From: Streptococcus sp. oral taxon 431 | GTDB lineage: Bacteria; Bacillota; Bacilli; Lactobacillales; Streptococcaceae | Assembly: GCF_023115445.1 (NCBI RefSeq) | Contig: NZ_JALDUI010000009.1 | Span: forward strand, 1-64,000 | Direction of reading: 5' to 3' | Length of the DNA: 64,000 nt | Part shown: positions 1-9,798 of the stretch, one piece after another | Position numbering within the stretch: position 1 is the stretch's first letter | Layout of the letters: each line of letters starts with the position of its first letter | Notes under the pieces: model-generated | Database searches by the model: none | What the model saw: only the letters and a program-made list of their open reading frames with translations | Told to the model about the DNA's origin: nothing | Translations under genes and position numbers: made by a program

Positions 1-76
1 TTACCTCTATTATACGACTTTACACAAAGAAAAGCCCTTAGAAACTTCACTTCCAAGGACTTTGTCTTCAATCTGA

Positions 77-96
77 AACAGCCCTTTAGGACTGTT
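77..96 (-). terminator. Hairpin terminator after trhO
   Basis: An 8-bp stem (77-84 with 89-96, one G-U pair) closes a TTTA loop just past the trhO stop codon. On the minus strand it is followed by a short T-rich stretch, so it is a modest intrinsic terminator. Confidence 0.55.
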
Positions 97-104
97 AATG
101 TTTA

Positions 105-1091
105 TTATACAACTTCAGAATGATCTAGGCTCTCACCAATTTCTGCTAGACGCTCGATGATTTGATCTTGTGTTAATTCATGTTCCAAAACATAGCGATT
201 ACGTGGATGAACACGGCACTCGTGCGAGCAACCACGAAGATATTTGTCTTCGTTGTCTTCTGATGCCAAGATACGGCGGTTACAGAATGGATTTCCACAG
301 TTGACATAGCGTTCACATGGTGTTCCATCAAACCAATCTTTCCCTACAATGGTTGGATTGACATGGTTGACATCGACTGCAATACGTTCGTCAAAGACAT
401 ACATTTTCCCATCCCAAAGTTCCCCTTGAACTTCTGGATCTTTCCCATAAGTCGCAATTCCTCCATGCAATTGACCGACATCTTTGTAGCCTTCACGGAC
501 CATCCAGCCAGAGAATTTCTCACAGCGGACTCCACCTGTACAGTAAACAACGACACGTTTATCCATGAACTTTTCCTTGTTATCACGGACCCATTGTGGT
601 AATTCACGGAAGTTGCGGATGTCAGGACGGATAGCCCCACGGAAGTGTCCAAGGTCGTACTCATAGTCATTACGAGTATCAAGGACCACTGTATCTTCAT
701 CTAGGAGGGCTTCTTTAAATTCTTTTGGAGACAAGTAAGCACCTGTCGTTTCAAGTGGGTCGATGTCGTTGTCAAAGTTATCATCCTCTAAACCAAGGTG
801 GACAATCTCTTTCTTATAGCGAACAAACATCTTCTTGAAGGCTTGCTCACTTTCTTCGTCAATCTTGAACCAGAGGTCTTCCATACCTGGAAGGCTGTGA
901 ACATAGTCCATGTATTTTTGCGTTGTTTCGTAGTCTCCAGAAACGGTTCCGTTGATCCCTTCGTCAGCCACTAGGATACGGCCCTTGAGCCCGATAGACT
1001 TACAGAAAGCCAAGTGGTCTGCAGCAAATTGTTCCGCGTTTTCGATGGGAACATATTTATAGTAAAGTAAAACTCGAATATCTTTTGACAT
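105..1091 (-). CDS. trhO: tRNA uridine(34) hydroxylase, TrhO/YceA family (rhodanese domain)
   Basis: The 328-residue protein belongs to the UPF0176/YceA family, which uses oxygen to hydroxylate U34 of certain tRNAs on the way to 5-methoxyuridine. An N-terminal ferredoxin-like part is followed by a rhodanese domain with Cys184 in a YCTGGVRC loop. A cysteine-rich tail (roughly residues 258-298) looks like a metal site. The start at 1091 is chosen because GAGAA lies at the right distance and family members begin [11 protein letters not shown]. An in-frame ATG at 1136 has no ribosome-binding site. The gene is probably monocistronic. Confidence 0.93.
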   Translation of the reverse strand: MSKDIRVLLYYKYVPIENAEQFAADHLAFCKSIGLKGRILVADEGINGTVSGDYETTQKYMDYVHSLPGMEDLWFKIDEESEQAFKKMFVRYKKEIVHLGLEDDNFDNDIDPLETTGAYLSPKEFKEALLDEDTVVLDTRNDYEYDLGHFRGAIRPDIRNFRELPQWVRDNKEKFMDKRVVVYCTGGVRCEKFSGWMVREGYKDVGQLHGGIATYGKDPEVQGELWDGKMYVFDERIAVDVNHVNPTIVGKDWFDGTPCERYVNCGNPFCNRRILASEDNEDKYLRGCSHECRVHPRNRYVLEHELTQDQIIERLAEIGESLDHSEVV

Positions 1092-1196
1092 AAGATTGAT
1101 TCTCTTTTCTAAGATTAAATTATCAGAATTTTTCATTCAACTATACCAGTATACTCTCCCAAGAAAGCGAATGCAATTTATTTGACCGAAAATTGA

Positions 1197-1223
1197 AAAC
1201 AAGACCATTTTCAGATCTTGTTT
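1197..1223 (-). terminator. Hairpin overlapping the stop of the CPBP protease gene
   Basis: The stem AAACAAGA/TCTTGTTT (1197-1204 with 1216-1223) overlaps the stop codon and is followed on the minus strand by TTTCAATTTT. This is typical of a compact intrinsic terminator. Confidence 0.6.
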
Positions 1224-1912
1224 CAACTAAATATTCGGTGAAGAAAAGTTAACAAAAATGGCAAGGTTGCTACAATATTATTAATCACATGAATTGCATA
1301 GCTAGGATAGATACTCTTGGTATAACGAGTTAATCCAGCACAACATACTCCAAATGTCGAAAAAACAAGAATATCTAAGAAATTTGGAAAGCTAGAAAAG
1401 TGAGGAAGAGCAAATAAAACCGAAGGAAGAATCAGGTCAAGTCCAAGCTTCGAATCTTTAAAGAAGGCGTGTTGGAACAAACCCCTATAAATCAACTCTT
1501 CCATCAGAGGACCTAGGAAAAATAAGGTCAGGTAGAGACCCAACTCGGCAAAATTTGTCCCACTATAGCCGATTAGTACAGCCCAGCCCTCAGAGGTTGA
1601 CTGTACATGTCTTGCCGTTTGAAAATTAAAAGATATGCAAAGTACGGTTACGAAAACCGTCAAAACTGTATACCATAGCCATTTTTTCTTTTGAATAACA
1701 AAAAGGTAGCCATGTCCTGCCTTGGCTAAAATCCAAATCATGAGGCCAATAAAGACAAGACTGATAAGATTTTTAATCCAGAAAAAATTGCCAATCTGAG
1801 AAGAATATTGCCAGTAATTTTGAACCACCAGTGTTAGCTGAGAGAGTCCATATACGAAAAATAAGTAAGATAAGATTGCACTGATTTTAAAGAGTAGATG
1901 GTATTTTTTCAT
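1223..1912 (-). CDS. CPBP-family intramembrane metalloprotease (CAAX/Abi type)
   Basis: This 229-residue protein has about six hydrophobic segments. The CPBP (CAAX protease and bacteriocin-processing) motifs are EExxxR at Glu138-Glu139-Arg143, a second-motif histidine at His171 (ALPHFSS) and a third at His208. In the family these form the zinc-dependent membrane active site. Streptococcal members are often linked to bacteriocin self-immunity or peptide processing, but no bacteriocin gene lies nearby, so the substrate is unknown. No strong Shine-Dalgarno sequence precedes the ATG. Confidence 0.88.
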   Translation of the reverse strand: MKKYHLLFKISAILSYLFFVYGLSQLTLVVQNYWQYSSQIGNFFWIKNLISLVFIGLMIWILAKAGHGYLFVIQKKKWLWYTVLTVFVTVLCISFNFQTARHVQSTSEGWAVLIGYSGTNFAELGLYLTLFFLGPLMEELIYRGLFQHAFFKDSKLGLDLILPSVLFALPHFSSFPNFLDILVFSTFGVCCAGLTRYTKSIYPSYAIHVINNIVATLPFLLTFLHRIFS

Positions 1913-1983
1913 ATGTCTGTGTCCAATGTTATATGTAAGAGCAAATATCTAGATAGAAATACAGATAATTATATGCACTTACC

Positions 1984-2044
1984 CTAAAAAGAATCACCAC
2001 CCCGTCTGGAAATATCCAGACAAGGCAGTGATCGCTCTTTTTAG
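1984..2044. repeat. Nested imperfect palindrome downstream of the solute-binding protein gene
   Basis: The outer arms CTAAAAAGA/TCTTTTTAG enclose imperfect middle arms (ATCAC.../...GTGAT) and an inner GTCTGG/CCAGAC hairpin. It lies just past the 3' end of the transporter operon and may act as a transcription terminator or mRNA 3' stabiliser. No long T-run follows the stem, so this is uncertain. Confidence 0.5.
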
Positions 2045-2076
2045 GAATGAATACACGAAATCAATTGTTCTTGCGA

Positions 2077-3555
2077 TTATTTGCTTTTCAAGAATTCGTC
2101 GTATTGTTTTTGCATTTCATCCAATACTTTTTGGTAAGCACCTTCAGATTTAAGTTTTTCCATCAATTCTGGAATAGCTTTTTCTGGGTCTACAGTACCA
2201 GTGTTGATAGCTGTATCGAATTGTTGCATAGTGTTAGTGATAGCTGAGATTTCAGATTTCACGTTGTCAGTGTTAAAGATGAATCCAAGCGCTGGAGATT
2301 CTTTTGCAGTTTCCAAGTCTTTCTTAGATTGTGCAATTTGCTCATCTGTAACGTTTTCGTTGATGTAAAGGATCCAGTTGTTACCAGTGTTCCATCCTGA
2401 CATGTGAGTGTTTCCTTTGTATCCATCAAGGACTTTAACACGGTTTTCTTTACCTGCAACTTTTTCCCAGTTCTTGCCTTCTGGTCCATAAACAAGTCCG
2501 TTCAAGAGTTCTGGGTTAGTGTTCAAAAGGTTCAACACTTCCATTGATTTTTCTTTGTTCTTAGAGTTATTTGAGATGACAAAGTTAGCAACTTGTGTTG
2601 TTTGGTTTTTCTTGATGAAGTTAGTGATTGGTTTGATTTGGATATCTTTGTTGGCAACACGTGAAAGCAAGCTGTTACCATAGTCAGCTGGTCCTACTGT
2701 TTCTTCACGAACGAACCAAGTATCTTGTTGAAGGTCGAATGAAGTATCGCTTGTTGCTACGTCTTTTGGAATGTATCCAGCTTCATAGAATTTGTGAAGA
2801 GTCTTCAAGTGTTCTTTGAAACGAGGTACTTCGTAACGGTTTACGATCTTAGTAGTGTCTCCTTCAAGGTCGATAACGAATGGAAGTCCGTTTGGAACTG
2901 GGTAGTCAAAGTTATCAGATGGGATGAAGTTCTTAGTAACCGCAAATGGCACTACATCTGGAGCTTTTTCTTTGATTTGTTTCAAGACTGGTTCAAGTGT
3001 TTCGTATGAAGTGACACCTGAAATATCGATACCGTATTTAGCAAGAAGTGTTCCGTTGAAGGCGAAGTTTTGAGATGATGCAACGTTGGCTGCAACTGGA
3101 ACTGCGTAAATTTTACCGTTAATGCTGTTACCTTTGATGTAAGCTGGGTCAAGTGCTTTGTAAAGTTCTGCCCCTTCTTTCTTGTACAAGTCAGTCAAGT
3201 CTGCATAGGCACCTTTTTGAGCATTTACAACATAGTTAGATGCAAAGGCGATATCATAGTTTTCACCAGATGATGTGATAACTGACATTTTCTTATCATA
3301 GTCACCCCATCCAAGATATTGGATATCCAATTTAGCACCAACTTTTTCTCCGATAATTTTGTTTGCATTTTCTAGCAATTCATCCAAGTTATCTGGTTTG
3401 TCACCGATTTGGTACAATTTGATAACAGGTTTGTCACCTGAAGCAGAGTCAGCAGCTTTTTGGTTGTTTCCTTTAAGGTTTCCACAAGCTGCAAGGCTAG
3501 CAGCTAAAGCGACAAGGCTAGCAGATGCAAACGCATATTTTTTCCAGTTTTTCAT
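2077..3555 (-). CDS. ngtS: N-glycan/sugar ABC transporter, substrate-binding lipoprotein
   Basis: This 492-residue extracellular solute-binding protein matches the pneumococcal SP_0092 type (NgtS), which captures complex N-glycan oligosaccharides released by an endo-glycosidase. The signal peptide ends in a lipobox (SLAAC, lipidated Cys24), so it is anchored outside the membrane. The ATG at 3555 follows AAGGAG. An upstream in-frame ATG at 3594 would put extra residues before the signal peptide and is rejected. It is the last gene of a three-gene transporter operon. No ATPase gene is present; a shared multi-sugar ATPase such as MsmK elsewhere is expected (inference). Confidence 0.9.
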   Translation of the reverse strand: MKNWKKYAFASASLVALAASLAACGNLKGNNQKAADSASGDKPVIKLYQIGDKPDNLDELLENANKIIGEKVGAKLDIQYLGWGDYDKKMSVITSSGENYDIAFASNYVVNAQKGAYADLTDLYKKEGAELYKALDPAYIKGNSINGKIYAVPVAANVASSQNFAFNGTLLAKYGIDISGVTSYETLEPVLKQIKEKAPDVVPFAVTKNFIPSDNFDYPVPNGLPFVIDLEGDTTKIVNRYEVPRFKEHLKTLHKFYEAGYIPKDVATSDTSFDLQQDTWFVREETVGPADYGNSLLSRVANKDIQIKPITNFIKKNQTTQVANFVISNNSKNKEKSMEVLNLLNTNPELLNGLVYGPEGKNWEKVAGKENRVKVLDGYKGNTHMSGWNTGNNWILYINENVTDEQIAQSKKDLETAKESPALGFIFNTDNVKSEISAITNTMQQFDTAINTGTVDPEKAIPELMEKLKSEGAYQKVLDEMQKQYDEFLKSK

Positions 3556-3605
3556 TATAAAAACTCCTTTTTTTATTTTTAAAGTTATTAACAAAATTAA
3601 ATTGT

Positions 3606-3656
3606 TGATTTTCCTTTGTCAGAAAAATCAGAGTTAGAGAAGAAACAATGTTTCTT
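3606..3656 (-). promoter_or_regulatory. Intercistronic hairpins before ngtS
   Basis: Two hairpins (3606-3630 and 3640-3656) fill the 109-bp gap between the second permease and the binding-protein gene. Such structures commonly stabilise or differentially set the level of the binding-protein mRNA. No separate strong promoter was recognised here. Confidence 0.4.
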
Positions 3657-3664
3657 AGACTTCC

Positions 3665-4585
3665 TTACTCTTTAACACCACCGATAGTCAAACCTTTTAC
3701 AAAGTAACGTTGGAAGAATGGGTAGAGGATCGCAATTGGAACAGTCGCAACAACGACCATGGCCATACGACCTGTTTCTTTTGGTAGGGCAACTGCAAGC
3801 TGTCCTGACATACCAACTGACTTAGCAATGTAATCCATGTTGTTTTGAATTTGCATGAGCAAATATTGCAATGGATACAAGTTATCACTCTTGATGTAAA
3901 GAAGGGCGTTAAACCAGTCATTCCAGAATCCAAGCGCTGTCAATAGTGTAATCGTTGCGATACCTGGTAGTGACAGTGGCAAACAGATTTGGAAGAAGAT
4001 ACGAGCTTCACTAGCTCCATCGATACGAGCTGATTCGAGGATTGCTTCTGGGATGGTTTTCTTGAAGAAGGAACGCATCAACATGATATTAAATGGTGAT
4101 AGAAGCATTGGAACAATCAAGGCCCAAATAGTATCACCAAGGTGAAGCAATTGAGTCACCACGATATAGCCTGGTACCAAACCAGCATTGAACAACATAC
4201 TAAGAAGAGCGAAGATTGTAAAGAATTTACGATACTTAAATGTTGAACGTGAGATGGCGTAAGCGTAAGTTGTCGTGATAAAGACGTTTGTCAATGTACC
4301 GACAACTGTCACAAACACTGAGATAAAGAGCGCTTGTAAAATCTTATCTTTGAACTGAGCCAAAAACTCAAAACCATCTAATCCAAACTGTGATGGAAAG
4401 AAGCTATATCCATATTGAACGATACTCTTCTCATCTGTAACTGAGATAATGATTACAAAGATGAAAGGCAAGATACAAGAGAAGGCCAGCAAACCAGAAA
4501 TGATACTAAAGAAGATATCTGCTTTCTTGCTGAAGGAGTGTATGCCAACATTATCAATTTTTTCTTTTTGAATTTTTTTTGCCAT
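3665..4585 (-). CDS. ngtP2: Sugar ABC transporter permease (AraQ/LplC type)
   Basis: This 306-residue permease of the CUT1 carbohydrate importer class has about six transmembrane segments. The cytoplasmic EAA loop (ESARIDGASEARIFFQICLP) docks the ATPase. The start at 4585 follows AAGGAGG and gives the usual N-terminus. It lies 13 bp after the partner permease and before ngtS, matching the pneumococcal SP_0090-0092 order. The glycan specificity is inferred from that homology and from the neighbouring glycosidases. Confidence 0.88.
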   Translation of the reverse strand: MAKKIQKEKIDNVGIHSFSKKADIFFSIISGLLAFSCILPFIFVIIISVTDEKSIVQYGYSFFPSQFGLDGFEFLAQFKDKILQALFISVFVTVVGTLTNVFITTTYAYAISRSTFKYRKFFTIFALLSMLFNAGLVPGYIVVTQLLHLGDTIWALIVPMLLSPFNIMLMRSFFKKTIPEAILESARIDGASEARIFFQICLPLSLPGIATITLLTALGFWNDWFNALLYIKSDNLYPLQYLLMQIQNNMDYIAKSVGMSGQLAVALPKETGRMAMVVVATVPIAILYPFFQRYFVKGLTIGGVKE

Positions 4586-4598
4586 ATGCTCCTCCTTT

Positions 4599-5528
4599 CT
4601 AGAATAGTGCCGAGTTAGGATCAACACGTCTTGCAAGTAAGTTTGATAGAATAACCAGAATCAAACCGACGACTGACTGATAGAGACCGGCTGCTGATGC
4701 CATACCGATATCTGCTGTCTGAGTCAAACCGTTAAAGACGTAGACGTCCAATACGTTTGTTACGCTATAGAGCTGACCAGCATTGTGAGGGATTTGGTAG
4801 AAGAGACCGAAGTCTGCACGGAAGATGTTTCCGACTGCAAGGATGGTCAATACTGTCACAAGTGGTGTTAACTGAGGGATGGTTACGTTGCGGATACGTT
4901 GCCATTTGCTAGCACCGTCCACTGTCGCTGCTTCGTAGTAGGTTGGATCAATACCCATGATTGTTGCATAGTACATCACACTACTGTATCCAAAGCCCTT
5001 CCAAATACCTAGGAAGAGGAGGAGGTAAGGCCAAATACTTACATCAGCGTAGAAGTTAATACCCTTCATCCCGAGAGCTTCTAAGGTGTGATTGATAAGC
5101 CCTTTATCGATATTTAGGAAAGCATCTGTAAAGAAACTGATGATAACCCAAGATAGGAAATACGGGAATAACATAGAAGTTTGGTAGATTTTAACCATTT
5201 GCTTAGAGCGAAGTTCACTAAGAATAATGGCAATCCCAACCGATACGATCAAACCAATAAAGATAAATCCAAGGTTGTAAAGGACAGTGTTTCGAGTGAT
5301 GACAAAGGCATCTTTTGAACTAAATAAGAATCTGAAGTTATCTAGTCCAACCCATTTACTATTTATAATACTGTGGACGAATCCTTCACCAGTCATATGG
5401 TAGTCTTTGAAGGCAACCACATTTCCAAATACTGGGATGTAGAAGAATAAGATCAACCAAAGTGTCCCTGGTAAAACCATTAAGAGAAATATCCAATTAT
5501 CTCTCAAAGTTTTTGAAAACTTGTTCAT
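4599..5528 (-). CDS. ngtP1: Sugar ABC transporter permease (LplB/UgpA type)
   Basis: This 309-residue inner permease subunit has six predicted transmembrane segments and an EAA loop (YEAATVDGASKWQRIRNVTIP). It is the first gene of the transporter operon, preceded by GGGAGG and by a promoter with a catabolite-response element. It would form a heterodimer with the next permease. The start at 5528 is chosen over an upstream ATG at 5570 that overlaps the leader. Confidence 0.88.
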   Translation of the reverse strand: MNKFSKTLRDNWIFLLMVLPGTLWLILFFYIPVFGNVVAFKDYHMTGEGFVHSIINSKWVGLDNFRFLFSSKDAFVITRNTVLYNLGFIFIGLIVSVGIAIILSELRSKQMVKIYQTSMLFPYFLSWVIISFFTDAFLNIDKGLINHTLEALGMKGINFYADVSIWPYLLLFLGIWKGFGYSSVMYYATIMGIDPTYYEAATVDGASKWQRIRNVTIPQLTPLVTVLTILAVGNIFRADFGLFYQIPHNAGQLYSVTNVLDVYVFNGLTQTADIGMASAAGLYQSVVGLILVILSNLLARRVDPNSALF

Positions 5529-5581
5529 AATTTCCTCCCTTTTTATTTTTCTAAAACTTGATAATCTCACAATTTTTAGAC

Positions 5582-5607
5582 TTGATAACGTTTACAAAAA
5601 TAGTATA
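5582..5607 (-). promoter_or_regulatory. Promoter -10 with CcpA cre site for the transporter operon
   Basis: Read on the minus strand, TATACT (5602-5607) is followed by TTGTAAACGTTATCAA (5582-5597). This fits the catabolite-response consensus WTGNAANCGNWNNCW completely. The cre covers the expected transcription start, so CcpA would block the operon when preferred sugars are present. The -35 (TTAAAC, 17-bp spacing) is weak. Confidence 0.75.
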
Positions 5608-5650
5608 CTCCTATTTTAAGGATAGTTTAAACTACTAATTATAGAAAAAA

Positions 5651-5674
5651 CTCCACAAATTATTTTATGTGGAG
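5651..5674 (-). terminator. Intrinsic terminator after the DUF4767-like lipoprotein gene
   Basis: CTCCACA (5651-5657) pairs with TGTGGAG (5668-5674), with A/T runs on both sides. On the minus strand the stem is followed by TTTTTT. It could also work for plus-strand transcripts. Confidence 0.75.
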
Positions 5675-5695
5675 AACTTTTTTATATAAGAAGGA

Positions 5696-5711
5696 TGTTT
5701 CACGAGAAACG
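5696..5711. other. Near-consensus parS site
   Basis: TGTTTCACGAGAAACG differs from the parS core GTTTCACGTGAAAC by one base in the centre. It lies in the intergenic region after the lipoprotein gene. Whether ParB binds it is unknown; two perfect sites occur elsewhere in the window. Confidence 0.45.
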
Positions 5712-5742
5712 TCTTGCTTGCAAGAGGTGTTGCCCATATTTG

Positions 5743-6858
5743 TTACTTGAAAACTTGTTCTAATATCGGTTGGTGAAAATCAACAAAATGAACCTGGGCA
5801 TCTATAATAGCACCTGCTTCGTTTTTATAAATCTCTGGTTCCCCCTCAGTATGTAAAATAGTTGGGTGACCATCCTTGTAGCCAAAGAGAATCACTTCTG
5901 TCCCTGCTTCATTTACATAACAGGCCAAGATTTCAAATCGTTTTTCTCCAAGACCAGCAGTATAGCCATGCCATTTAAAAGTATATTTGACTCCATCGAC
6001 TTGCCCAAATTGCATCATCTGATCCGGAACTGCAAGCCCATAATAGCGACCATATGTTGCTAGGCTAGTTGACTTAAATCTTTCACCCTTACTATCTGAG
6101 TAGGATTCCATGGCTATTTTTATCTTGTCTGTTAGAGAACTATTGTCTATATCTGGCTCATTCTCTGTAGCTACGCTTGTTTTTAATAGAAATTCCTTAA
6201 AGCCTTGTGCTAAATCTGTGTTTTCAGTCTCTTCAAAGTTTGCAGCACTGATAGTTTCTAAAGTCTTATCGGCATGTAAGACCTGTGCTTGCCCATCTTT
6301 CAGTGTAAATAAGTAGAAATGTTTGTCCTGATCATCATAGTAGGCATCCAAAACCAAGTAATCATAGGCGTTGTCACTGGATACCCCGAAAATATTCCAT
6401 CTGACTCTTTTCTGAGAAACAGTCGTTGTTTCCAATTGTTTGATGAGTTCATTTTTTTCGTCAAAGTTTCTATGCTCTAGTCTATAATAGGACTGTCCCA
6501 TAGAAGCAGCCCAGCTTGCAAACTCTTCCTGCCACTTTTCCGTGTTGTATTGGATTAGCTTCTGAAAATCCGAGTAGTTCTTCATAATCAAGGCTTGGTC
6601 AGTCGGATTAGATTGCTGGAGCTCTTCCATGGCTACAACCGTAGCAGCCATGGGTGATTGAACACTTGTATCCTTGTCTTCTTTTTCGTGGAAAAGAGCC
6701 TTTTGATAGGAATCCGCTAGGTAGTGAAAATAGTTTGTTACTTCCTTGGTTTGTTGGTTTTTTGGTGTTAACGAACTAGTTGCGCTATCTTCTGTCGTCT
6801 TTTGACAAGCAGATAAAACTAGCATACTTGCACCTAGGACTAGTAGTAGCTTTTTCAT
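5743..6858 (-). CDS. Lipoprotein with two repeated DUF4767-like domains
   Basis: This 371-residue predicted lipoprotein has signal peptide MKKLLLVLGASMLVLSAC with Cys18 in the lipobox. Two halves share a repeated pattern: a WxxEFxxWAxSMGQSYY-like stretch and the phrases LFTLKDGQAQVLHADKT and LFGYKDGHPTILHTEGE. This suggests an internal duplication of a domain resembling DUF4767. The function is unknown. It sits between the transporter and the glycosidases but has its own promoter and a terminator on each side, so a role in glycan use is only a guess from location. Confidence 0.85.
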   Translation of the reverse strand: MKKLLLVLGASMLVLSACQKTTEDSATSSLTPKNQQTKEVTNYFHYLADSYQKALFHEKEDKDTSVQSPMAATVVAMEELQQSNPTDQALIMKNYSDFQKLIQYNTEKWQEEFASWAASMGQSYYRLEHRNFDEKNELIKQLETTTVSQKRVRWNIFGVSSDNAYDYLVLDAYYDDQDKHFYLFTLKDGQAQVLHADKTLETISAANFEETENTDLAQGFKEFLLKTSVATENEPDIDNSSLTDKIKIAMESYSDSKGERFKSTSLATYGRYYGLAVPDQMMQFGQVDGVKYTFKWHGYTAGLGEKRFEILACYVNEAGTEVILFGYKDGHPTILHTEGEPEIYKNEAGAIIDAQVHFVDFHQPILEQVFK

Positions 6859-6889
6859 GGTCAGACCTCCAAACTATCCTTATACTTTC

Positions 6890-6918
6890 ATTATACTCCT
6901 TCCCTAGCTCCAAATCAA
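6890..6918 (-). promoter_or_regulatory. Promoter of the lipoprotein gene
   Basis: On the minus strand TTGATT (6913-6918) and TATAAT (6890-6895) are separated by 17 bp, a good sigma-A promoter about 30 bp before the ATG at 6858. Confidence 0.7.
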
Positions 6919-6920
6919 AG

Positions 6921-6950
6921 AACATCTCCATTTATTTAAAAGGAGATGTT
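6921..6950 (-). terminator. Terminator after the GH20 gene
   Basis: The 10-bp arms AACATCTCCA/AGGAGATGTT-type (6921-6929 with 6942-6950) close an A/T loop and are followed on the minus strand by TCTTTG. It ends the glycosidase operon. Confidence 0.65.
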
Positions 6951-6970
6951 TGGCTATCTGTGATAAATTT

Positions 6971-8851
6971 CTAGGTTGTATAAATAGTCGAAGCTGTCGC
7001 GATGGTATGCCACTGGTTGGCTGTCGTTGCTGCGAAGTCCTTGTCTGCGTGGAAGTCAGTAAATGGAAGAATCTCTACTTCTAGTTCGTCAATACGAGAG
7101 ATTTCGCCTGCCAGGTAGTTTTCAATGCGACTTTCTGCTCGCTTGATGCGTTGCAAGAGCCCACCCATACGGATATCTACTGTATCCAAACCAAAGACCT
7201 TGTTTTCCTTCAACCATTGTTGGCTAAAGAGCTTGTGGAAGGTTTCAATCTGGCTTCTTAATTTTGGTAGTTCTTCTCTAGCAATTTGCTGCAAGCTCTC
7301 TTTATCGCCTGCTTGATAGGCTTGACGGATGCGTCGGCCTACATCAACCTTACTACTTAAAATAGCATTCAACTGAGCCTGAGTTTCAAAGAGATAAGCG
7401 TAGATACCTGCTTTTTCTTTAATGTCAGTAAGAATCTCAGCTGCCTGAGCAAAGTGTGGCTTGTCCTGTTCAGGAGTCATGTGCTTGTCAAGGATTGGAC
7501 AGAGGACATCCTGATAAAAGACATAGCGGTTAGGGTTAATTCCACTGAGATTGTCTGGCAAGTCTGGTAAGAGGTTGGCCAGGTCAAGCTGCATAAAGTC
7601 CTCAACGGATAATCCTGTATTGGTCTTGAAATGAGCTGACAGACGTTCTAAATCATTGCGGTAGCTGAGTTCTGCCCAGATTTGTAAGCTCGGTAGGATC
7701 GAGAACTGGGCTGTTTCACCACCATTATCTCCCCAACCAGTCACAATGACTTCTTTGATCTGATTGGCACGGCAGGCTTTGTTTGCTTCAAGAGTAATGA
7801 GACGGCTGAAATGGTTATGAGGTGTAAAGCCAATCCACTTCCAAGCACCACCTGCAAAGGCGATATCCTGGCTAATCTTGTGATGGTTACTGAAGTTACG
7901 ATTGTATTTTTCTTCGCTATCTTGGTAATAATCCCAGTAAACCAAGGTCACACGGTCTTTGAGACGGTCAAGGTAAACACGAGTCTCCTCTGGAATCTCC
8001 ACATCACGGTCGTACTGGCCGTCTGCTGACATGAGTTTGAAGAACATATCGCTCCACATCTGGCAGTGGAAACCGTATTTGTCTGCAATATCCAGCACGC
8101 GCTCCAAGTGTTGGCACATGAGGAGACTACGATCAACCACACCGTTCAGGATAAGATAACGCCCCAAACCAACTAGGTGAGCTTCATCCATCCCGATATT
8201 GACCTTGCGAGTTTGTAGTTTAGATAACGTCGCAAACATACCGTCAATCAGGTCGTAGACTTTTTCTTCGCCGATGAGGAGAATGTCCTCTACATCACGA
8301 AGTTGCTGCACTTCCTTGACACCCCATTTGACAAAGGCTGATAAGTGGGCCAAGGTCTGGATACATGGGACAAAGGTCATATCAAACTGATGAGCGTAGG
8401 CTTCAATTTCCTGTAACTCTTCAGCTGAGTATGCTCCACGGAAATAACCAAAATAGGGTTGTCCCTCAATCTGATAGGTGTCTTCCATATAGAGCTCAAA
8501 AGTTGAGTACCCCATGAGAGCCAAGACTTCAATCATCTGCTTGGCAGAAGCGACATTGAGCACCGCATTTCGGGAACAGTCAGCCATATAAGCCAAATCT
8601 TCGTAAGTAGCTTGTTCTTCAATTTCTACCTTGTCACCTTCTGCCAAAGCTGTTGCTAGCACAGATAAAGCGCGGTAGAGTTGATGAGGTTTGCGGTAGG
8701 TCAGTTGATACTGCCCATTCTCACCCTTGATAGAGATAGAAGCTTGGTCAGACTGAGCGACTGCCACCTCTACATCCGGTAGGGAGATGTGATTTTTTAA
8801 TACTTCAATAGCTTGCGCTTGTTTGGGACTAAGTCCTGTAAATCTTACCAT
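6971..8851 (-). CDS. GH20 beta-N-acetylhexosaminidase (GH20C type)
   Basis: This 626-residue protein without a signal peptide is therefore cytoplasmic. It resembles the pneumococcal GH20C enzyme (SP_2141), which removes terminal beta-linked GlcNAc/GalNAc from imported oligosaccharides. The family 20 catalytic pair is Asp222-Glu223 in NIGMDEAH. The start at 8851 follows GGAGG and its ATG overlaps the stop of the ROK kinase gene, so the two are translationally coupled. An upstream in-frame start at 8917 lies deep inside the kinase gene and is rejected. Confidence 0.92.
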   Translation of the reverse strand: MVRFTGLSPKQAQAIEVLKNHISLPDVEVAVAQSDQASISIKGENGQYQLTYRKPHQLYRALSVLATALAEGDKVEIEEQATYEDLAYMADCSRNAVLNVASAKQMIEVLALMGYSTFELYMEDTYQIEGQPYFGYFRGAYSAEELQEIEAYAHQFDMTFVPCIQTLAHLSAFVKWGVKEVQQLRDVEDILLIGEEKVYDLIDGMFATLSKLQTRKVNIGMDEAHLVGLGRYLILNGVVDRSLLMCQHLERVLDIADKYGFHCQMWSDMFFKLMSADGQYDRDVEIPEETRVYLDRLKDRVTLVYWDYYQDSEEKYNRNFSNHHKISQDIAFAGGAWKWIGFTPHNHFSRLITLEANKACRANQIKEVIVTGWGDNGGETAQFSILPSLQIWAELSYRNDLERLSAHFKTNTGLSVEDFMQLDLANLLPDLPDNLSGINPNRYVFYQDVLCPILDKHMTPEQDKPHFAQAAEILTDIKEKAGIYAYLFETQAQLNAILSSKVDVGRRIRQAYQAGDKESLQQIAREELPKLRSQIETFHKLFSQQWLKENKVFGLDTVDIRMGGLLQRIKRAESRIENYLAGEISRIDELEVEILPFTDFHADKDFAATTANQWHTIATASTIYTT

Positions 8852-9714
8852 TGGTTTTCCTCCTGTAACCAGTTGACAAGGGCACCGTAGAGATTGGCAT
8901 CTGCGTGATAGGTGCAAGCTTGAATGACTGGAGCAATTGTATACTCTTCATATCTTTCCACAAAGGTGTCTACTGCTTTTTGCACACCTTTGATAAAATC
9001 TGGGTTTTGACTGATAGAGCCACCTAGGCTAATCACATCTGGGTCAATCAGGTACTGGATATTGAGCAGTCCTTGAGCCAGATTACGATTCATACGCTCA
9101 ATGGCTTCCTGGCAAAGAGCATTGCCGGCTGCCGCTTCTTGGTAAACCTTGCGGCCATCCCAATCAGACTGACCAGATTTTTCAATGACGTAACGAACCA
9201 TGTTTCCTGTAGAAGCTAGTAGTGACCAGTTGTTGAGCTTTTCCGCCGGTTCGATGGTTGTCATATAGCCAAACTCACCGCCCAAGCCATGACGTCCTCG
9301 GTGAAGCTTACCATTGATAATCATAGCCCCACCGATTCCTGTACCAATCACGACACAGGCTGCATTTTCAATCTCAGGATGAGCCAACAATTCACTGAGT
9401 CCAACGCAGTTGGCATCATTTTCTAGATGGATTGGAAGCTTGTGATGAGCAAGGGCCTCATACCAAGAAAATCCATGGATGTAAGGAATGGCGCTAATTC
9501 CCTCAATCACACCTGTTTCTTGATTAACTGCACCTGGCACACTCATGGCAATCCCACGATAGTCCTGTTCAGACAAGCGTTGGTCCAACCAAGCTAATAA
9601 GTCTTCTAAAGTCTCTGGGGTTGGAGTGCTGCTCTTATCTAAAATATTTCCATCAGGAGTTAGACTGGCAAATTTAATCCCAGTCCCTCCGATATCAATG
9701 GTTGCAAGGGTCAT
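8845..9714 (-). CDS. ROK-family sugar kinase
   Basis: This 289-residue cytoplasmic kinase has the ASKHA phosphate motif ([10 protein letters not shown]) and the ROK region [10 protein letters not shown]. The usual ROK zinc motif CxCGxxGCxE is missing, which is common in small streptococcal ROK kinases. It probably phosphorylates a hexose (mannose, ManNAc or glucose) released by the neighbouring glycosidases. The ATG at 9714 is preferred because AGGTG lies six bases upstream; a GTG nine bases earlier is possible. Its end overlaps the GH20 start. Confidence 0.88.
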   Translation of the reverse strand: MTLATIDIGGTGIKFASLTPDGNILDKSSTPTPETLEDLLAWLDQRLSEQDYRGIAMSVPGAVNQETGVIEGISAIPYIHGFSWYEALAHHKLPIHLENDANCVGLSELLAHPEIENAACVVIGTGIGGAMIINGKLHRGRHGLGGEFGYMTTIEPAEKLNNWSLLASTGNMVRYVIEKSGQSDWDGRKVYQEAAAGNALCQEAIERMNRNLAQGLLNIQYLIDPDVISLGGSISQNPDFIKGVQKAVDTFVERYEEYTIAPVIQACTYHADANLYGALVNWLQEENQW

Positions 9715-9732
9715 TGCTTTCACCTGTAAAAA

Positions 9733-9769
9733 GGAGCGAATCAGCAGTTGGTTCTTACTTTTTCGCTCC
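9733..9769 (-). terminator. Intercistronic hairpin between GH38 and ROK kinase
   Basis: GGAGCGAA (9733-9740) pairs with TTCGCTCC (9762-9769) around a 21-base loop and is followed on the minus strand by TTTTTA. It may act as a partial terminator that lowers expression of the downstream kinase and hexosaminidase. Confidence 0.5.
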
Positions 9770-9798
9770 TCCTTTCTGTTTATGTTTTCTTTTTGAAA

